From positions 1,765,489 to 1,829,488 of the forward strand of contig VZTI01004542.1 in assembly GCA_013397865.1 (NCBI GenBank): a stretch of DNA of 64,000 nt, given 5' to 3'. Position 1 is the stretch's first letter. Every line of letters begins with the position of its first letter. The notes beneath the pieces are model-generated. The model did no database searches and was not told the DNA's origin. It worked only from the letters and a program-made list of their open reading frames with translations. Positions 45,326-57,507 of this stretch are shown here, piece by piece. Made by a program: the position numbers and the translations under genes. Origin of the DNA: Struthidea cinerea (taxonomy: Eukaryota > Chordata > Aves > Passeriformes > Corcoracidae).

Positions 45326-48300
45326 TAGCCTGAAGTCAGCTAAACCACGCAGCTGATTAGTATGGAGGAACTATTTGGTTTTGGCTTTGCTCTACTGGTG
45401 GAAGGCACTGCTAAGAAGTTAAAAACTTGAGCAAAAGGCTAGATAGTCCAGGAGGCCATAAAGGCATGATATGCCCTCCCTGTGTGATTGTGGCCCCATG
45501 TTTCACCAGTCTCCTGGAAAGGGAGTTGGCTGTTGGCTTGGTTTCCAGCTGGAGGATAACTCCTATTTGCAGGCACATGAGAGGCTGGATGTGGAAAGCT
45601 GGGGAGGGAAACACCTTGCAGCCTGCACCTTGTGATTACTGGGTGCTGCTCGGTGCCAAGTGCTCGTGTGCTTGCTTGCACTGATCACCTGTAGGACAGA
45701 TAAAGGTAATGAGTGACGTTCTGAAGCAGCTGATAGCTCTGGTGTAAATAGAGTCCTTCTTTGCTGCCCTGGGGTGTGCCAGAGGGGATATAATCCAGTT
45801 GGGAGCCTGGTTTAGGGCTGGCATGTACCACCTGGTCAGTCACGTCCAGGAAGCCCTGCACCTTCTCTAAATCAAAACTTGTTTTTAGGGTGTTGGATAT
45901 AATGCGATTTTTATGAATAGCTTAGTCATGCTTCACTTTCTTTTTTTCTTCTAAAACAGCTGTCAACAATCTCACTGTGGGGAGGGAATCGGCCACTCCT
46001 TGTGCTTACTGAATAGTCAGACACTTCAGCCTGGCATTGCACTTCTTAGTGACTTTTGGAAACAAAGCCGTGGATGTGGCACAGTGGCTTCTTTTTATTT
46101 ATTTATTTATCAAGCCTGCCTTTTTCCCTTTGCGAATGACCTTTATGCAGATCTAGAAGGCAAAGCCCATCACTGGGAGTTAGCTGGTTAGTTACTTCGG
46201 TTAGTGATAAGAAAGTATGATGGCAGTGCTCCAGGAAAAGCAGCTATGCTGGGAACTTGTTGCTGCAGTGAAGCTATACGGATCTTTCTCAGAACAATAT
46301 ACCTCTATATATTTATGGTGCTTTGTCAGGGAAACAGGGTGACTCCTCTCGTAATGTCTGCATGACAAATAAGCTGCGACGCCACAAATCCTGTAAAGAG
46401 TTTATTGTCCTTCTCGAGATGAAGACATGGTGGAGACATGCAGTAGGTAAAAGTTTCAGTGTTGTCCTAAACTTGAACTGCAATTTTGTCGTCTCATGTC
46501 TTTTGTATAGGCGTAAGCAGCCTCTTCCAGTTCCCCAGCTGGGCCATACTGGGGGTTTTGGGTCTTTCCAGCAAACCAGACTGGGAAATGGATCCCAGTT
46601 AAGAATACATTATTGGTTTTAGTCTGTACAATTCATAACTTGTATCAATTAAGAAAAAAGTTCATTCTTTACCTGCATCAGTTCCCGGACTCATGTTCCT
46701 TTGTGTTATCACAAGCAGCTGCTGTGGCAGAAGGTCGGCTACTTCCACCAGGAGAAACCTGAACTCTTGGAAGTTCTTTTCCAGTTGCAAAGAAGGCATT
46801 TGACTGTGGTGCCTATCCCTGTTTTATGGCATGTGAAGATGACATGGGAGGATAGATGTTTCTGAGATAAGCCAGTGAGTTAAAAGTCAAAGTGTTTAAT
46901 TTTTAAGTTCTGTAAGACAGCAGTTATTTCTGTCGAGAGCAAAGAGAAATCTTTTCTGCAAAATAAGTTCTGCCATTTTAATAATATTTTTTAAAGTTTT
47001 CTTTGTAACCATTTTAGGTAGGCTGCTAGGTTGTTGAGGAACGGGGAAGAAAGTGCAATCACAAATATTAAGTAGTCAACAGTTCTTAAAAAGTATGCAG
47101 TGTGATACCTTGGAAAAAGTAAGCTTTAGTTCTGTTATAGCTGTAATGGATCACATGTTGTGACATGGTCAGGCAGTCTAACAAGACTATTTTACATATA
47201 TTGAAAAGAAACCTAAAAATCTGATGCTGAAGAGTTTATTGGGTGATTTGTAATATGGGTGAGAAAAAAGCTAATTCTTTACAGGCATAGCAGTGTAGTT
47301 TTCATAGTCCAAATGCTCAAATATTTAATCTAGGATTGGAGAAAACATAAGGCAAAATGACCCCTCAAACTACCGTCAGCACCTTCTACAGCACTTGTGT
47401 TGAGGGCTTGAAATACGGTATATTTCAATCATGTTTTGGGTGTGAGGTTGGGTTTGGTGCCTCTGGTCGAGGTCTACTGGTGGGTGTGGGCCTTAGGGAC
47501 TTCCATGGTTGGTGGAGCACCTTGATTGTGGCCTTGGCTGCAGCATCCGGAATGGTACTTCTTCACCAGTGAACTTGTAGTTCTGTACCACAGGTTGTCT
47601 TGACAAAGTTAATTCTCCTGGACCACTTCTATTTTTCTTGAATCTCTTTCCTCTTCACAAAGACTGTGAATTCACTTTTATATTGCTTTAAAATGATCCA
47701 ATCTCTTCAGTCAAATTTTTCTTTTTTTTTAAATTTCTGTGATTCCATAAATTGTTCATGATAAATAATTTTCCCATTTGTCTTTCCAAAACTGGTTATA
47801 GTTTTTTGTTCGGTCAATATGACAACTGTACTGTCACAGTTTTCTTGTAGGTTTGATCCTTTCATGAGGACAACTTTTGATTTCCTTGAAAATCATGGGG
47901 TGGAGACTGGTTGCTCATTGGATCCTGTGGAGCTGCTGTTCTGAGATACTGTTTAAAATGTATGAGCTCAGGTAGTTGCGAGTGATCCATTGCATCTTTG
48001 TTTCAAGCACTTGTGAAATTTTCTAATAGACTATACAAAATTTTCCGCAGGGGCTTCTGACTGCTTCTAGTCTCTTTCTGTATTTTTTGACTGCTTTCAG
48101 GTGGCTGATCTAACTTTCCCTTTAGTCTTGTTGCTGAACTGTTTTTACCTTAATGTTACATTTGCAAAATACACGGTTAGACATCTCCCCAAATTGTTTT
48201 TTAATGTGAGATGTTATTTACAGTGTGACAGCACTGCTGAGATTAGCCTGATCCAGTGTAAAAAGAAGGATTTAAGGATTTTCTTCTGTAGCAGCTACTT

Positions 48301-51300
48301 CAGGCTCTGAGTGCAAGGGAAAAGGAAATAAGTGATGAATTACTTAGTTAAATACAGGGCTGAATTTTGATGAGACTTTTTCTCTGTGAGCATGATTTAA
48401 GGTGGTCTTAAAGGTCATTTGATGCTGATGATCAAAACTTTGTCTGGAGAGAAAGTGTCTGATGTGTCATGTTTGAGTCCTCTGTGCTTTTTATCACCCG
48501 TGACTAATGCAAACTGGAGCAGCAAGTTATGTTAAAATCTCTGACATATTTGTATCTTCATCTAAACCGTATCTGAGGTTTCTGGCAAAGTTACTTGGGA
48601 AAGCAAATCTTTTTCCCAGTGTGTCTCTGCCCGCAGTGGTGTAACTGTTCTGTAAGTCTGAATGCTGCACTTAGTAAAACCATTACAAACAAAGGTTTTG
48701 GCACGGAGCATCAGTTCTAAACCTGTCTTCAGACTCAAACTACTGACTCACCCATTCTTTTTCCATGGATTAACACACCTGGCGTGTGTCACACAGGGAT
48801 GCTGGCCGACTCTTCGTGTTCTTGCAGGTATCCCTGTTTTCAGCGTAGGGAAGACCAAAGTGGGAGTGTGAATGTGCACAGCAACCTCCTGCAGTTAAAA
48901 ACCTCCCGGTGGAAGTTGATGCTGAGGATGGGTTTGTCCAAAGGCTCCTTTTGCCATGTTCCTGATGTTGCTGTGCTCCTGCCACTTTTTAGGGATGCAC
49001 AGAGTGGCTGCTTGTGTGAAGTCTCTCCCTTCAGGGCAACAATACAAAAAGCTGTGCTGCGTCAGACCATGGGTTGTCTGGCTTCGTTTCTTGCCCTGTG
49101 GTGTTGGTTGTGGGTTCTTGGGGAGGTGTGAGAGCAAGAAAAGTCCACACCTAGTGACTGTGGGCACAGTGGGGTTCAATACCAGGATGTGTGGCACATT
49201 CAACTTCCCAGCACATGTGGCTATCAACACCCGGCCAAATCCTAAATTTTACTGTCAATAGGAAGAGGGAAAATAAGGGATGGTGAGGGGTGAGATTGCT
49301 GAAGGGAATGAGTCTTGGTTGCTTTGCACACACACTGTTTTCCCTCCTGAGTTTCCTCTGGGATACTGAAGCCTTTGGTCCCATAATAGCGGTGGGACAA
49401 TGAATGCTTGGATGGAGGAAGCAGGTGTTAAAGGAAGGGGGGAAGTGATTTATTTCAGGGGGAAGGGGAGGACAGGATGACCACATTTGACCCTGATACA
49501 GACTAATAATGTCTTTTGGCTCATGAGCTTTTGCACAGCATGCTTCCTAATTGCTGAACCCACAAGTAAGATGGCAGCAAAACTGGGACTTGCTTTTTTT
49601 AAGTTAATATCACTTGGTGAGTCAGCCGAGGAGTGAGGCTTACGTGATGTACCTCTGGTGTTACGTGATGAATTCTGTTGTTTTGTTCCCTGTTACCATA
49701 AATCTTTCACTGCAGCAGCAAGGCTGTGGTGCTGAGGGCACTGGACATCTTCAAGTCTGTACTTTGTACTTGGGAGTGCTGGTTTTTAATTGTTTAAAAC
49801 CAAACTGGAGATGATTGAGTTTATGTGTGGCTTAGATTAGAACAGTTTCTGTAGTCTGATCTGAAGGTCTTAGAGGTGGTGCAGAGGGTGATTGATTCTG
49901 AGATAAAGTAAAACAGGGCTGCTTCATGTGCTGTGTAGCAGATGTGTTTGCTAGACTTCCCATCCTGGGAGTAATGACAACACTCCATTTCAGTGGGGTT
50001 TCCAGCCTGTGCAGGAACCTCTCTCAAACATGGGAGTCAATTTTTCCATCACTGAGTGTTTTGCAGCCACTCCACCCATTTTTATGATGAGTGATCATCG
50101 TCTAAGAGCACAGTGGAACACAAGAGGTGGTGAGCAAACCTTTTGTTGCATTAAATGTAAATGTTTATAGTTTCTCTTCTCCTAGCAGCTGCAGAGAAAG
50201 TAGGTTGTCTCAGCTGGGTAGAGAAATAAAGACTAAACCCCTTTTATATGTACTGTCATAAAAGGAGGCCTTGTGTAATAAACATTCATTTCACGAGGTC
50301 CAGGTGTCTCTTTACACTTTCGTGTGATTCAAGGCGAAATGTTGCTGCAGGTTTTCCTCTATTGTAGTGCAGATGCCAGCAGGAAAATACATACACCTTT
50401 GTCCTCAGACCCATTGTGGGAGGATGCTGGGGGTTATGTTGGTACCCACTGTGTGGCTGCATTTGAATGCTGGTGGCTCCTGCTGAGTTGAGCACAATTT
50501 GTGCAGTGGGGGCTTGGGAGTCTCCAAAATTTGGCGCTGCTTTGCCACCCTGGCCAGAACTACTAATTAATTTTGGAAGAGTCTTTTGGTTATGTACCCT
50601 GAAGATGGGTGTGTGTAGCATGGAGGCTGAGATTTGAGCACTTAACTAGCATAAAATGCTTTTAACTAGCTTATAAAAGTATTTTCTTGAGTGGGTGCCT
50701 TTCTTGTCTCTCTGTAGGGTGCTGATGGGAGTGGGGTGATGGGAGCAGACTTCTTGAGAGCTGTTCCACAGTTAAAACAGGGCTTTGGTCCCTGTTTTCT
50801 TGAGCAGTGTATTAAGCTAGGAAAAGACCTAGACCATTGCCTTAAGAGCTTACAAGTTAAAACTGTGGATAATAAATATGTTTGCATGGATGTTAAGAGG
50901 ATTAATTGTTTGTGAAGTGCATTGAAAGTGGGACAATTAAAGAAGTACTTAAGTGGTAACTGGCCCCGTGTCATGTAGGTCTCATAAATTTGTTTCTCCC
51001 TCTTTCCAGTCAGTTTCAAGTTGTGTTTGTTGATCGGTATGAAATTTACCTGTCAGTCCCGCACGTTTTCCTGTGTTCTGGGAATTTTGAAATTTACCTA
51101 TGGGCAGTAACGTGGTAAAATGTTGTCTTTTCAGAGACTCTGCATGTGCTCTGCTGCATGTGATGTGCTTCCTTCTGCAGCTGGTATTGGCTCTACTTAA
51201 ACCGCGGGGTTTAGTGCTTAGACCTCCCTGGTTTTTCCTTTATCAGATTAGCTAGGATTTTGGCAGGACTTGGTGCTACTTTTTCTTAGTCAATCGACTT

Positions 51301-52020
51301 GCATGTGAGTGTTCAGTAACTTTCTTGCTTTATAATCTTCGAATTCAGAAGTCATCGGGTTCTTTGAGAGTAATAAAAAATCCTATCCCAGCAACAGCTT
51401 ATGGTGGGTGGAGAAAAGGAAAACACTTGAGTATGTATAGAGCAAGTTTTGAAACGAAAATTCAAAACTACTTGAGGATGATGGAGGACCTGTGGCAAAG
51501 AAAGTGCTTGAACATGTATGCATCTTCCTGAAGCTACAAAACAGGAGTGTGCTTTTTGCCCTTTCTTTCCCGGATTATTTGCAGGACCCATCCCCTCTGT
51601 GATGTCAGTTAATGCTATGAGGTGGCAGATAAATGGCAGTCAAACAGTTACTGTACAATTGCATTGTATAAAAAGATCCAGCATTTTGATAAAATGTATC
51701 AAGTGAGTATAAATTTATCAAGCTTTTTAATACTCTGCTTAGAGGGGTCTGAATTCCCCCTCCCCCTCCAGGCATGAATTTGTAAAATCTTCGCCAATTT
51801 TTACTAAAAATCTAGTCTGATCAATGCTACTGATAATGATTTAAGAAAGAATACTACCATTTGCATAAATACCTGCGTGTATTTATGCCTTGGGCTTGTG
51901 ATATTTCAGTGCCAAGAGAAACTTAGGCTATTTTGGAGGAAACATGCTCTAAGTCTTGTTAAATTTTTTTCTTTGGATAAGTACATCACTTGGTGTTTGC
52001 AGTGAGGGAAATAAATTGTT
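45326..52020 (+). other. Presumed intron, no recognised features
   Basis: T/G-rich, with scattered strong acceptor-like sequences (for example TTTTTTTCTTCTAAAACAG near 45945-45960 and ATGTCTTTTGTATAG near 46510) that lack convincing donors. A short ATTT repeat is at 46092-46110. No transposon is recognised. The open frames are short and not protein-like. Confidence 0.5.
46092..46110. repeat. Short (ATTT)n repeat
   Basis: About four and a half ATTT units. Simple sequence without other context. Confidence 0.8.
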
Positions 52021-52034
52021 TTCTTTGTAGGGGG

Positions 52035-52059
52035 TTTTTTTTTTGATTATTAGGTAAGT
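52035..52059 (+). other. Candidate recursive splice site (AG|GTAAGT)
   Basis: Ten T, then GATTATTAG immediately joined to GTAAGTCTG: a 3' splice site fused to a perfect 5' splice site with a zero-length exon, the junction being 52053/52054. Such ratchet sites are known in very long introns of vertebrate neuronal genes and of flies. The site lies about 9 kb into the presumed plus-strand intron. AG|GT juxtapositions also arise by chance in T-rich DNA (weaker ones near 47017 and 55919). Confidence 0.3.
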
Positions 52060-53109
52060 CTGAGTCTGAGCCACTGGGTACCTTGGGGATGAAGAAGGAG
52101 ACTTGGTTTAGCATTTGATGGAAGTTGGACTGAGGAGCAGGAGCTGTTGCAGTGTGGTTGAGTTAACGTGGCTGTGATGCTCGGCAGAGCAGCGTTTTAA
52201 ATTCCCACACAAGAGATGTTCAACTCCATCTGCTTGAGACCTCGTTGCTTCTGGCTGGGTGGAAAAAAAAATGCCCATGATGGAGAGGAGAGAAAGAACT
52301 GTTGGGATGCTGCTAGATGAAAGCCTAGCATCAATGGGGAATTTGGGAACACGCCCGAGCTGGGGAATGCGGTGTCAAGCTCTGGGAGCGTGCCTTCCAG
52401 CCAGGGAGAGTTGCAGGGTGGCGATGGCAGGGACCACCCTGCACGCTGGGAACTAATTGTCCCCTCTGCTTCATGCTCAGTTCCGAGCTGTCCCTTGCTG
52501 AAGAGCAGCCTTTGGGGTGCGCACTGGGCGCTCAGAAGCGTCCTGTGATGAGACAGGAGTAATCCTGTTTTTTGCCTTCTCTGTGACTTCATCAGACTTG
52601 AATTCACTGCTTAGTGCAGGATGCTGAACCCCCTGGTGCTCGGTGTGCCAGGTTCTGGGTGTAGCTGCCTTGGTCAGTGTCCTTGTCCTGTCGAGGAGCA
52701 GAGGCAGGATCAGAACAGACACTGATCTCTGTTTGCCTCTTCAAATTATCTGTGTTAACTCCCTGATGTCTGTTATTCAGAAAATAAATTTTGTATTGTA
52801 CATCCAACCCAGAAAAGTGCTTACATATCCAGCAGCCAGGAAATTGAATGAGTCCTGATCTATTCTTAATTTTTTGTGTTCCCTGTGGTTTTATTGTTTG
52901 TGTTACCAGCCCTAATATTTACATACTTTTGAATGAGCTTTTCTTTTTTCGGAAGATACTGCTTTGTTTGTATGCCTTGCAAAACAGGTTCTTCCATTTT
53001 TTTTTTTTTTTCGAATAACCAAACAACTTACTTTCTCAAAGGAGTAGGAGGGAAAAAAAAAAGGAAGATTATAGGAATCACCAAAGGGAGATATCTAAGA
53101 ATAGATTTT

Positions 53110-53132
53110 NNNTTTTTTTTTTTTTTTTTTTT
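53110..53132. other. 3-N gap plus T run
   Basis: NNN at 53110-53112 followed by about twenty T. This is an assembly join at a homopolymer; the true length is unknown. Confidence 0.85.
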
Positions 53133-55482
53133 GGTTGATGATATGCTAAGACTCATTCTAAACTTGCATCTATCCTTCCAAATGTCCTTGGGCTCTTTTG
53201 AGAGCTTTGTAAAACTTCTTGCATATGAAATTAAGTGCTTGTGGGTGCTTTATCTGAATAGCAGATGCGTTTACAGTTGACATTTTAAATGCAAAGGTGC
53301 TTCCATGAAAAATGGTTGTAAGAACAAAGCTGTAGTTCCCACTGAAACCCCAAAGACATAGGAAGACAAGTCGGTGGAGTCTGCTGCGTTAATGTTAGAA
53401 AGTAGTGCTGGTGAGTGTTGTTCATCTGTGTGTCTCTGGAAACTGATGTAGTCCTTTTTCTTTTCTGCAAAGTAAGGAAGATTTCACAGTTACGTTCCGT
53501 GCCTTTCTTCTGGATATGGAGGACTGACAGAGCTGATGCTCTTCAGGAGGTCTGTCCCTTGGTACATCAACTGGCTGCCTTTTCCATGGATGCTTGCTTT
53601 CCTTTAGTAATTCTTCAGGAACTAATTTGAAATTGCCAATTTTTGAAAAACAAAGTGTTTTCCCTAGAATTAGTGATCAGCCTTTATTTGCAGGTATTAC
53701 TGTTCTGTGTTGAATTTCCAACTAATCTTCAAATATTGATTTCTTTCAAAAAATAAGATGGAACTTCAGGATTTTTTCTTTCAAATCTCTTCTGCCTGCC
53801 ATGGAATAAAACCTATTTGCACGTTGATGAATAGTGGCTGGGAAGCCTGTCTGGTTCTGCAACAGGATCCATAAATAGCATTAGTGTCTGGTTTACTTTG
53901 GGAAGGAAGGTGTCCCGTTGTGGCAGTGGCAGGAGGGGAGCCTTGCACTCGCTCACAGTAAAGTTGCCCTGTCTGGGCAGTGTTCACCAGCACGAAACTT
54001 TGAGAAACATGATCCAGTGTCTCTGCTGAGATACAGAACCCCTTTGAAAGCTCAAGAAAGTACTGACATTTATAGAAATGGGTAATACTGGTCTTTTTAT
54101 TTTCTCTATCCCTCTGCTGTGGGCTCAGAGAGGACTTGGAGGATCATAATATGGTGTGAAAAAATGTTTCCCCCATCATCCTTCCTATCTCTTGCTGCAG
54201 GGAGCACCTTGGGCCATGCAGAGCACATTGCTGCATGTGGTCCGTGTCTAACGCTCTAGTGTGTTTGGGTGGATGGGGCAGCACTTGGAGTAGCTGTTCC
54301 AGTTGCCAAACTGGATCTAGCAGCTCATTATCAAACCTGTTGGGTCTCAGGACTGAGGGTTGGATGAATGCCTCTGAAACGTACCCTTCCACCAAGGGTA
54401 TTTTCAGGTTTGGTCTTCGGAGCATTTGGTTTGTAGCACAGTTGCTGAAGAAGAAACTGTCCTCTGTGCTAGATCAAAAGTCAGTTTATTCTGGAAAATG
54501 GAAAAGCAAATGTCCAGGTGGTTCAGGGGTAGCACAGTTGACCATCTCTGATACCCCAGAAGCAATCGTTTGTGTAGAAGGGCAATGGCTGGTAATTATC
54601 TCAGAATGGATGGGGCTTGGGATGCTTGTGTCCTGTTTGGATGGCAGTGAGCAAAATGAAACCAGGCAAAGTTTCAGAACTTGGATTAAAAAAAAAATAA
54701 TAATTTTCTTCCCTTTAACGAAGGCGATGGTAAAACGCTCCCTTGCCGCGTGGTATTTTCCTTTCCTAAACTGCTTGTGGCACGGTTATTGCTGGATGTT
54801 GTGAAATGTAAATAACGCCAAGGTAGTGAACTCGGCATTCCCGGCTCCTTGGCAGCGTTGGTGAATGGAAACATCTGTCCAGGGCCTCTCCGGTTCCCTT
54901 CCCTCACACAGCTCCCGCTTCGAGCACAGCGCGGGGGCCGAGCGTGCTGCAAAGTCCTGCAAACCCTCTCCTTAGCTTTTTCATGTCTGCACCACACAAA
55001 ATGGAGGAAAATCTAGAGGGTAAAGTGAGTGATGAATTTTTTTTTTCCCTTAGTGGATATCTTGGGGCAAGTCATTCAGATTCCTGGTGTTCTGATGCCA
55101 GCCTGCGACAGGGGACAGACGTGAGCTCGTGCTCTTGGCACAGTCCAGCTGTTCCGGTGTATGCATCTCTTGCATTTCACTCTCAAATCACTCACTTGCA
55201 AAGTGCTTAACTATTCCCTGTCTCTCCCATTCAGATTATACAAATAGGCTGTGGCAGGGTGTAAGCTTCACTGGAAAGGACGTGTTGGTTTGCAGGCCTG
55301 GGGATGGGTGATAGGGGTTGAACTATTTTTTTACCTCTTAAAAAGGAGTGGGAGCTAAGGGGACAACGCAAAACTGCAGCAGCAAGTGCAGAAGGAGGGT
55401 GGGAAACCACTGTGGTAATTCACTTGGAGTTTCCTCTGAGCTTGGGTGGGAGATCTTAGTAGCTTTTTGCTTACTGGGCATT

Positions 55483-55526
55483 AAAAAAACCCAAACAAAA
55501 CCAAAACCAAACCAAACCCCGAAACC
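55483..55526. repeat. A/C-rich low-complexity tract (AAACC-like)
   Basis: Seven A are followed by alternating AAAC, AAAACC and AAACC units. It might be the degenerate A-rich end of an old insertion, but no body of a transposon is recognisable next to it. Confidence 0.6.
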
Positions 55527-57429
55527 TAAGTAACCATGCAAATAATGCAGGAAATACATAGTGAATGTTTCGTGATTGGGAGAGATAGTAACTGGGGCTT
55601 CAGAGCTTTACGTTGGCTACAGGATGTAAATACTGCTTGTGTTGGTGGGGGTGGGTGTTGTGTACCAGCTTCATTGACAGTTTGGGCTGTAAAACTGACT
55701 TTGTGATCTTCAGACAGTGCTTTGAAGTTGTCTTCATTTCAGCTGGAGAAATTGTAGTGAATTTTGTCCTGTTGGTGGAACTTGAAATTGAGATGTTGTC
55801 CTTACAAGGTGTTTTCATGGTGATTTTAATTGTTTTATTTTTATTTTTTTTATTTTTTAATCATAAATTGGGAAAATTGGATGGGAGAAGAAACGGATAC
55901 TCTTGTTCTTTTCTAAAGGTAGGAATACTAACTGTTTTTCTCTCTTCTCCCACCCCTTGTGTGAGTAGTGAGAAAGAAGTGTCAGTTTTTAAACAGATCA
56001 AACGTCTTTCTAGCACATAACATTGGTTTGAAGTGAGGCTGCATGGCCAGGTTTTGATGGGTTAGGGATATATATTAGGTGAATTAATACAGCCATCTGA
56101 GATGCATTTATGAAAACTCTTTTTTTTTTTTTTTTTTAAGCTTTCAGCCTTTTTTTCCTTTGCTGTCAATATGTAAAAATATACTTCTTTAAGGGAAGCT
56201 TTAACTGCACTAGCCAGGGACTAATTCTGCATGCTGTATATCCCATTCTGAAAAAAAGTGGCTTATTCTTAACATAAATTACATACTCAGAATTAAGTAA
56301 GATTAAAATTACAGTGAAGACAGGCTAATAGGGGTTTTACTCTGCTGAGGAGTTTGACTTAAAGCTTGCATTGGAGCCTGAAGTTGAATTTGAGCTGCCA
56401 ACTCAGCTGAAGTGTAAAATGCCTCCCAGTCTCAACTGGAGCAAGCTATGCAGAGTTTTAACGGAATGACATTTTTTCCCCCTCCTTTACATTGGGCAGA
56501 TTTATAAAGAATTACTCCGATGATTTTATTTTCCCCTTTGAGTAGTTCCAAAAGCTAATACAAAGCTTCATTGCATAATGGAGGGATGGACAGCAGAATG
56601 CTGCTGAGATCTCCAGTGTCACTTCAGGATTTCCAGCTCTGTAAATAATTGCTCAAGGCAAAGGTACACTAATATTACTTGATGAACAGGAAGTCTACAA
56701 ATAGCGATGGTAGTTTGCCATAATTACATTTGCAGTGGTGCAGGTGTTGAGCCTTACCCATAACCAGGAAAACCACTGCTTCAAATAGATAGATTTGTAA
56801 GAACATGTGGATGAGGAGAGGGGATGTAGGTTTGAAGGAAAGTACATCGGCAAATTTGAATTTGAAGGTTTAAAAAATATAAAAAAAGTTTCAGGAAGTG
56901 TGTTGCTGATGGCACTGCTACGATGGCTTGGCTTTGTAACAGCAAAACAAAACCATCCAAACCCCCATTTCTTCAGAAATGGCAAGATACCCTTAGATTT
57001 TTGTTTGTTTTTAGTGGATTATGGTTGTCTTAGATTGATGTGCTGCTGGTTCTGCTCAGGGCTCAGTGGTATTTGTTACTGTGGTAGTTTCGGCTCATGC
57101 TTCTTACACTCAAATCTTTCCTTAGCTCATATGATGCAAAAATCCTTTTCTTGGTTGTGTTGGTGACCAGAGCAGCTAAGTGTGAATCTTGAGCAGCTGG
57201 TTAGGTGACACTCCACGTCCCCTCCGGACAGTGAGAGTGTTCAAGCACTTCATTAATACTTAACTTGAGCTGTCTCAGTGAGATGGCTGAAGGAAATGAA
57301 ATGCTGTCATTTAAATAATGCTGCTAGAAAGGCCTGAAATCGACTACACTGGAACACTGACTCATCCTGCCCTTGCTCTGGGAAGATGGCTGGATGCAGT
57401 GGGATGGTATCCTGCTTTTTTTTCCACAG

Positions 57430-57507
57430 CTTCATGACCTCGTATCACCAGCCCATGAGTTTATTTGGGAACAGGCTGATGAAGGAGAGAAGATGATATG
57501 CAAATAG
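57430..57507 (+). other. Acceptor-led 25-codon open segment with stop and octamer
   Basis: GCTTTTTTTTTCCACAG is a very strong acceptor. The first frame after it is open for 25 codons (LHDLVSPAHEF...ICK) and then stops at TAG (57505-57507). A POU octamer ATGCAAAT overlaps the stop (57498-57505). No donor or nearby AATAAA was seen. It may be a terminal coding segment of an alternative transcript, or nothing. Confidence 0.12.

Larger units (their letters stand above)
52060..57411 (+). other. Presumed intron, no recognised genes
   Basis: T/G-rich. The 189-codon open frame at 54235-54804 has no domain or recognisable similarity, and I treat it as chance. Poly-T stretches occur near 53001 and 56120. 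A tiny assembly gap and an A/C-rich tract are listed separately. Confidence 0.5.

Noticed and set aside
45945..46000. Excellent acceptor-like tract ending CTAAAACAG
   Set aside because: No donor or long open frame follows, so there is no basis for an exon call.
47000..47025. Second AG|GT junction (TTTTAG|GTAGGC) as a recursive splice site
   Set aside because: The donor half is weak, and similar junctions (for example near 55919) are expected in T-rich DNA.
54505..54575. tRNA-like GGTTCAGGGGTAGC sequence
   Set aside because: Resembles parts of tRNA arms, but no cloverleaf with acceptor stem and T-arm GGTTCGA can be drawn.
54235..54804. 189-codon plus-strand open frame
   Set aside because: Starts inside T/G-rich intron-like DNA; no domain, signal peptide or repeat; ends in a poly-Lys/Ile stretch from an A run.
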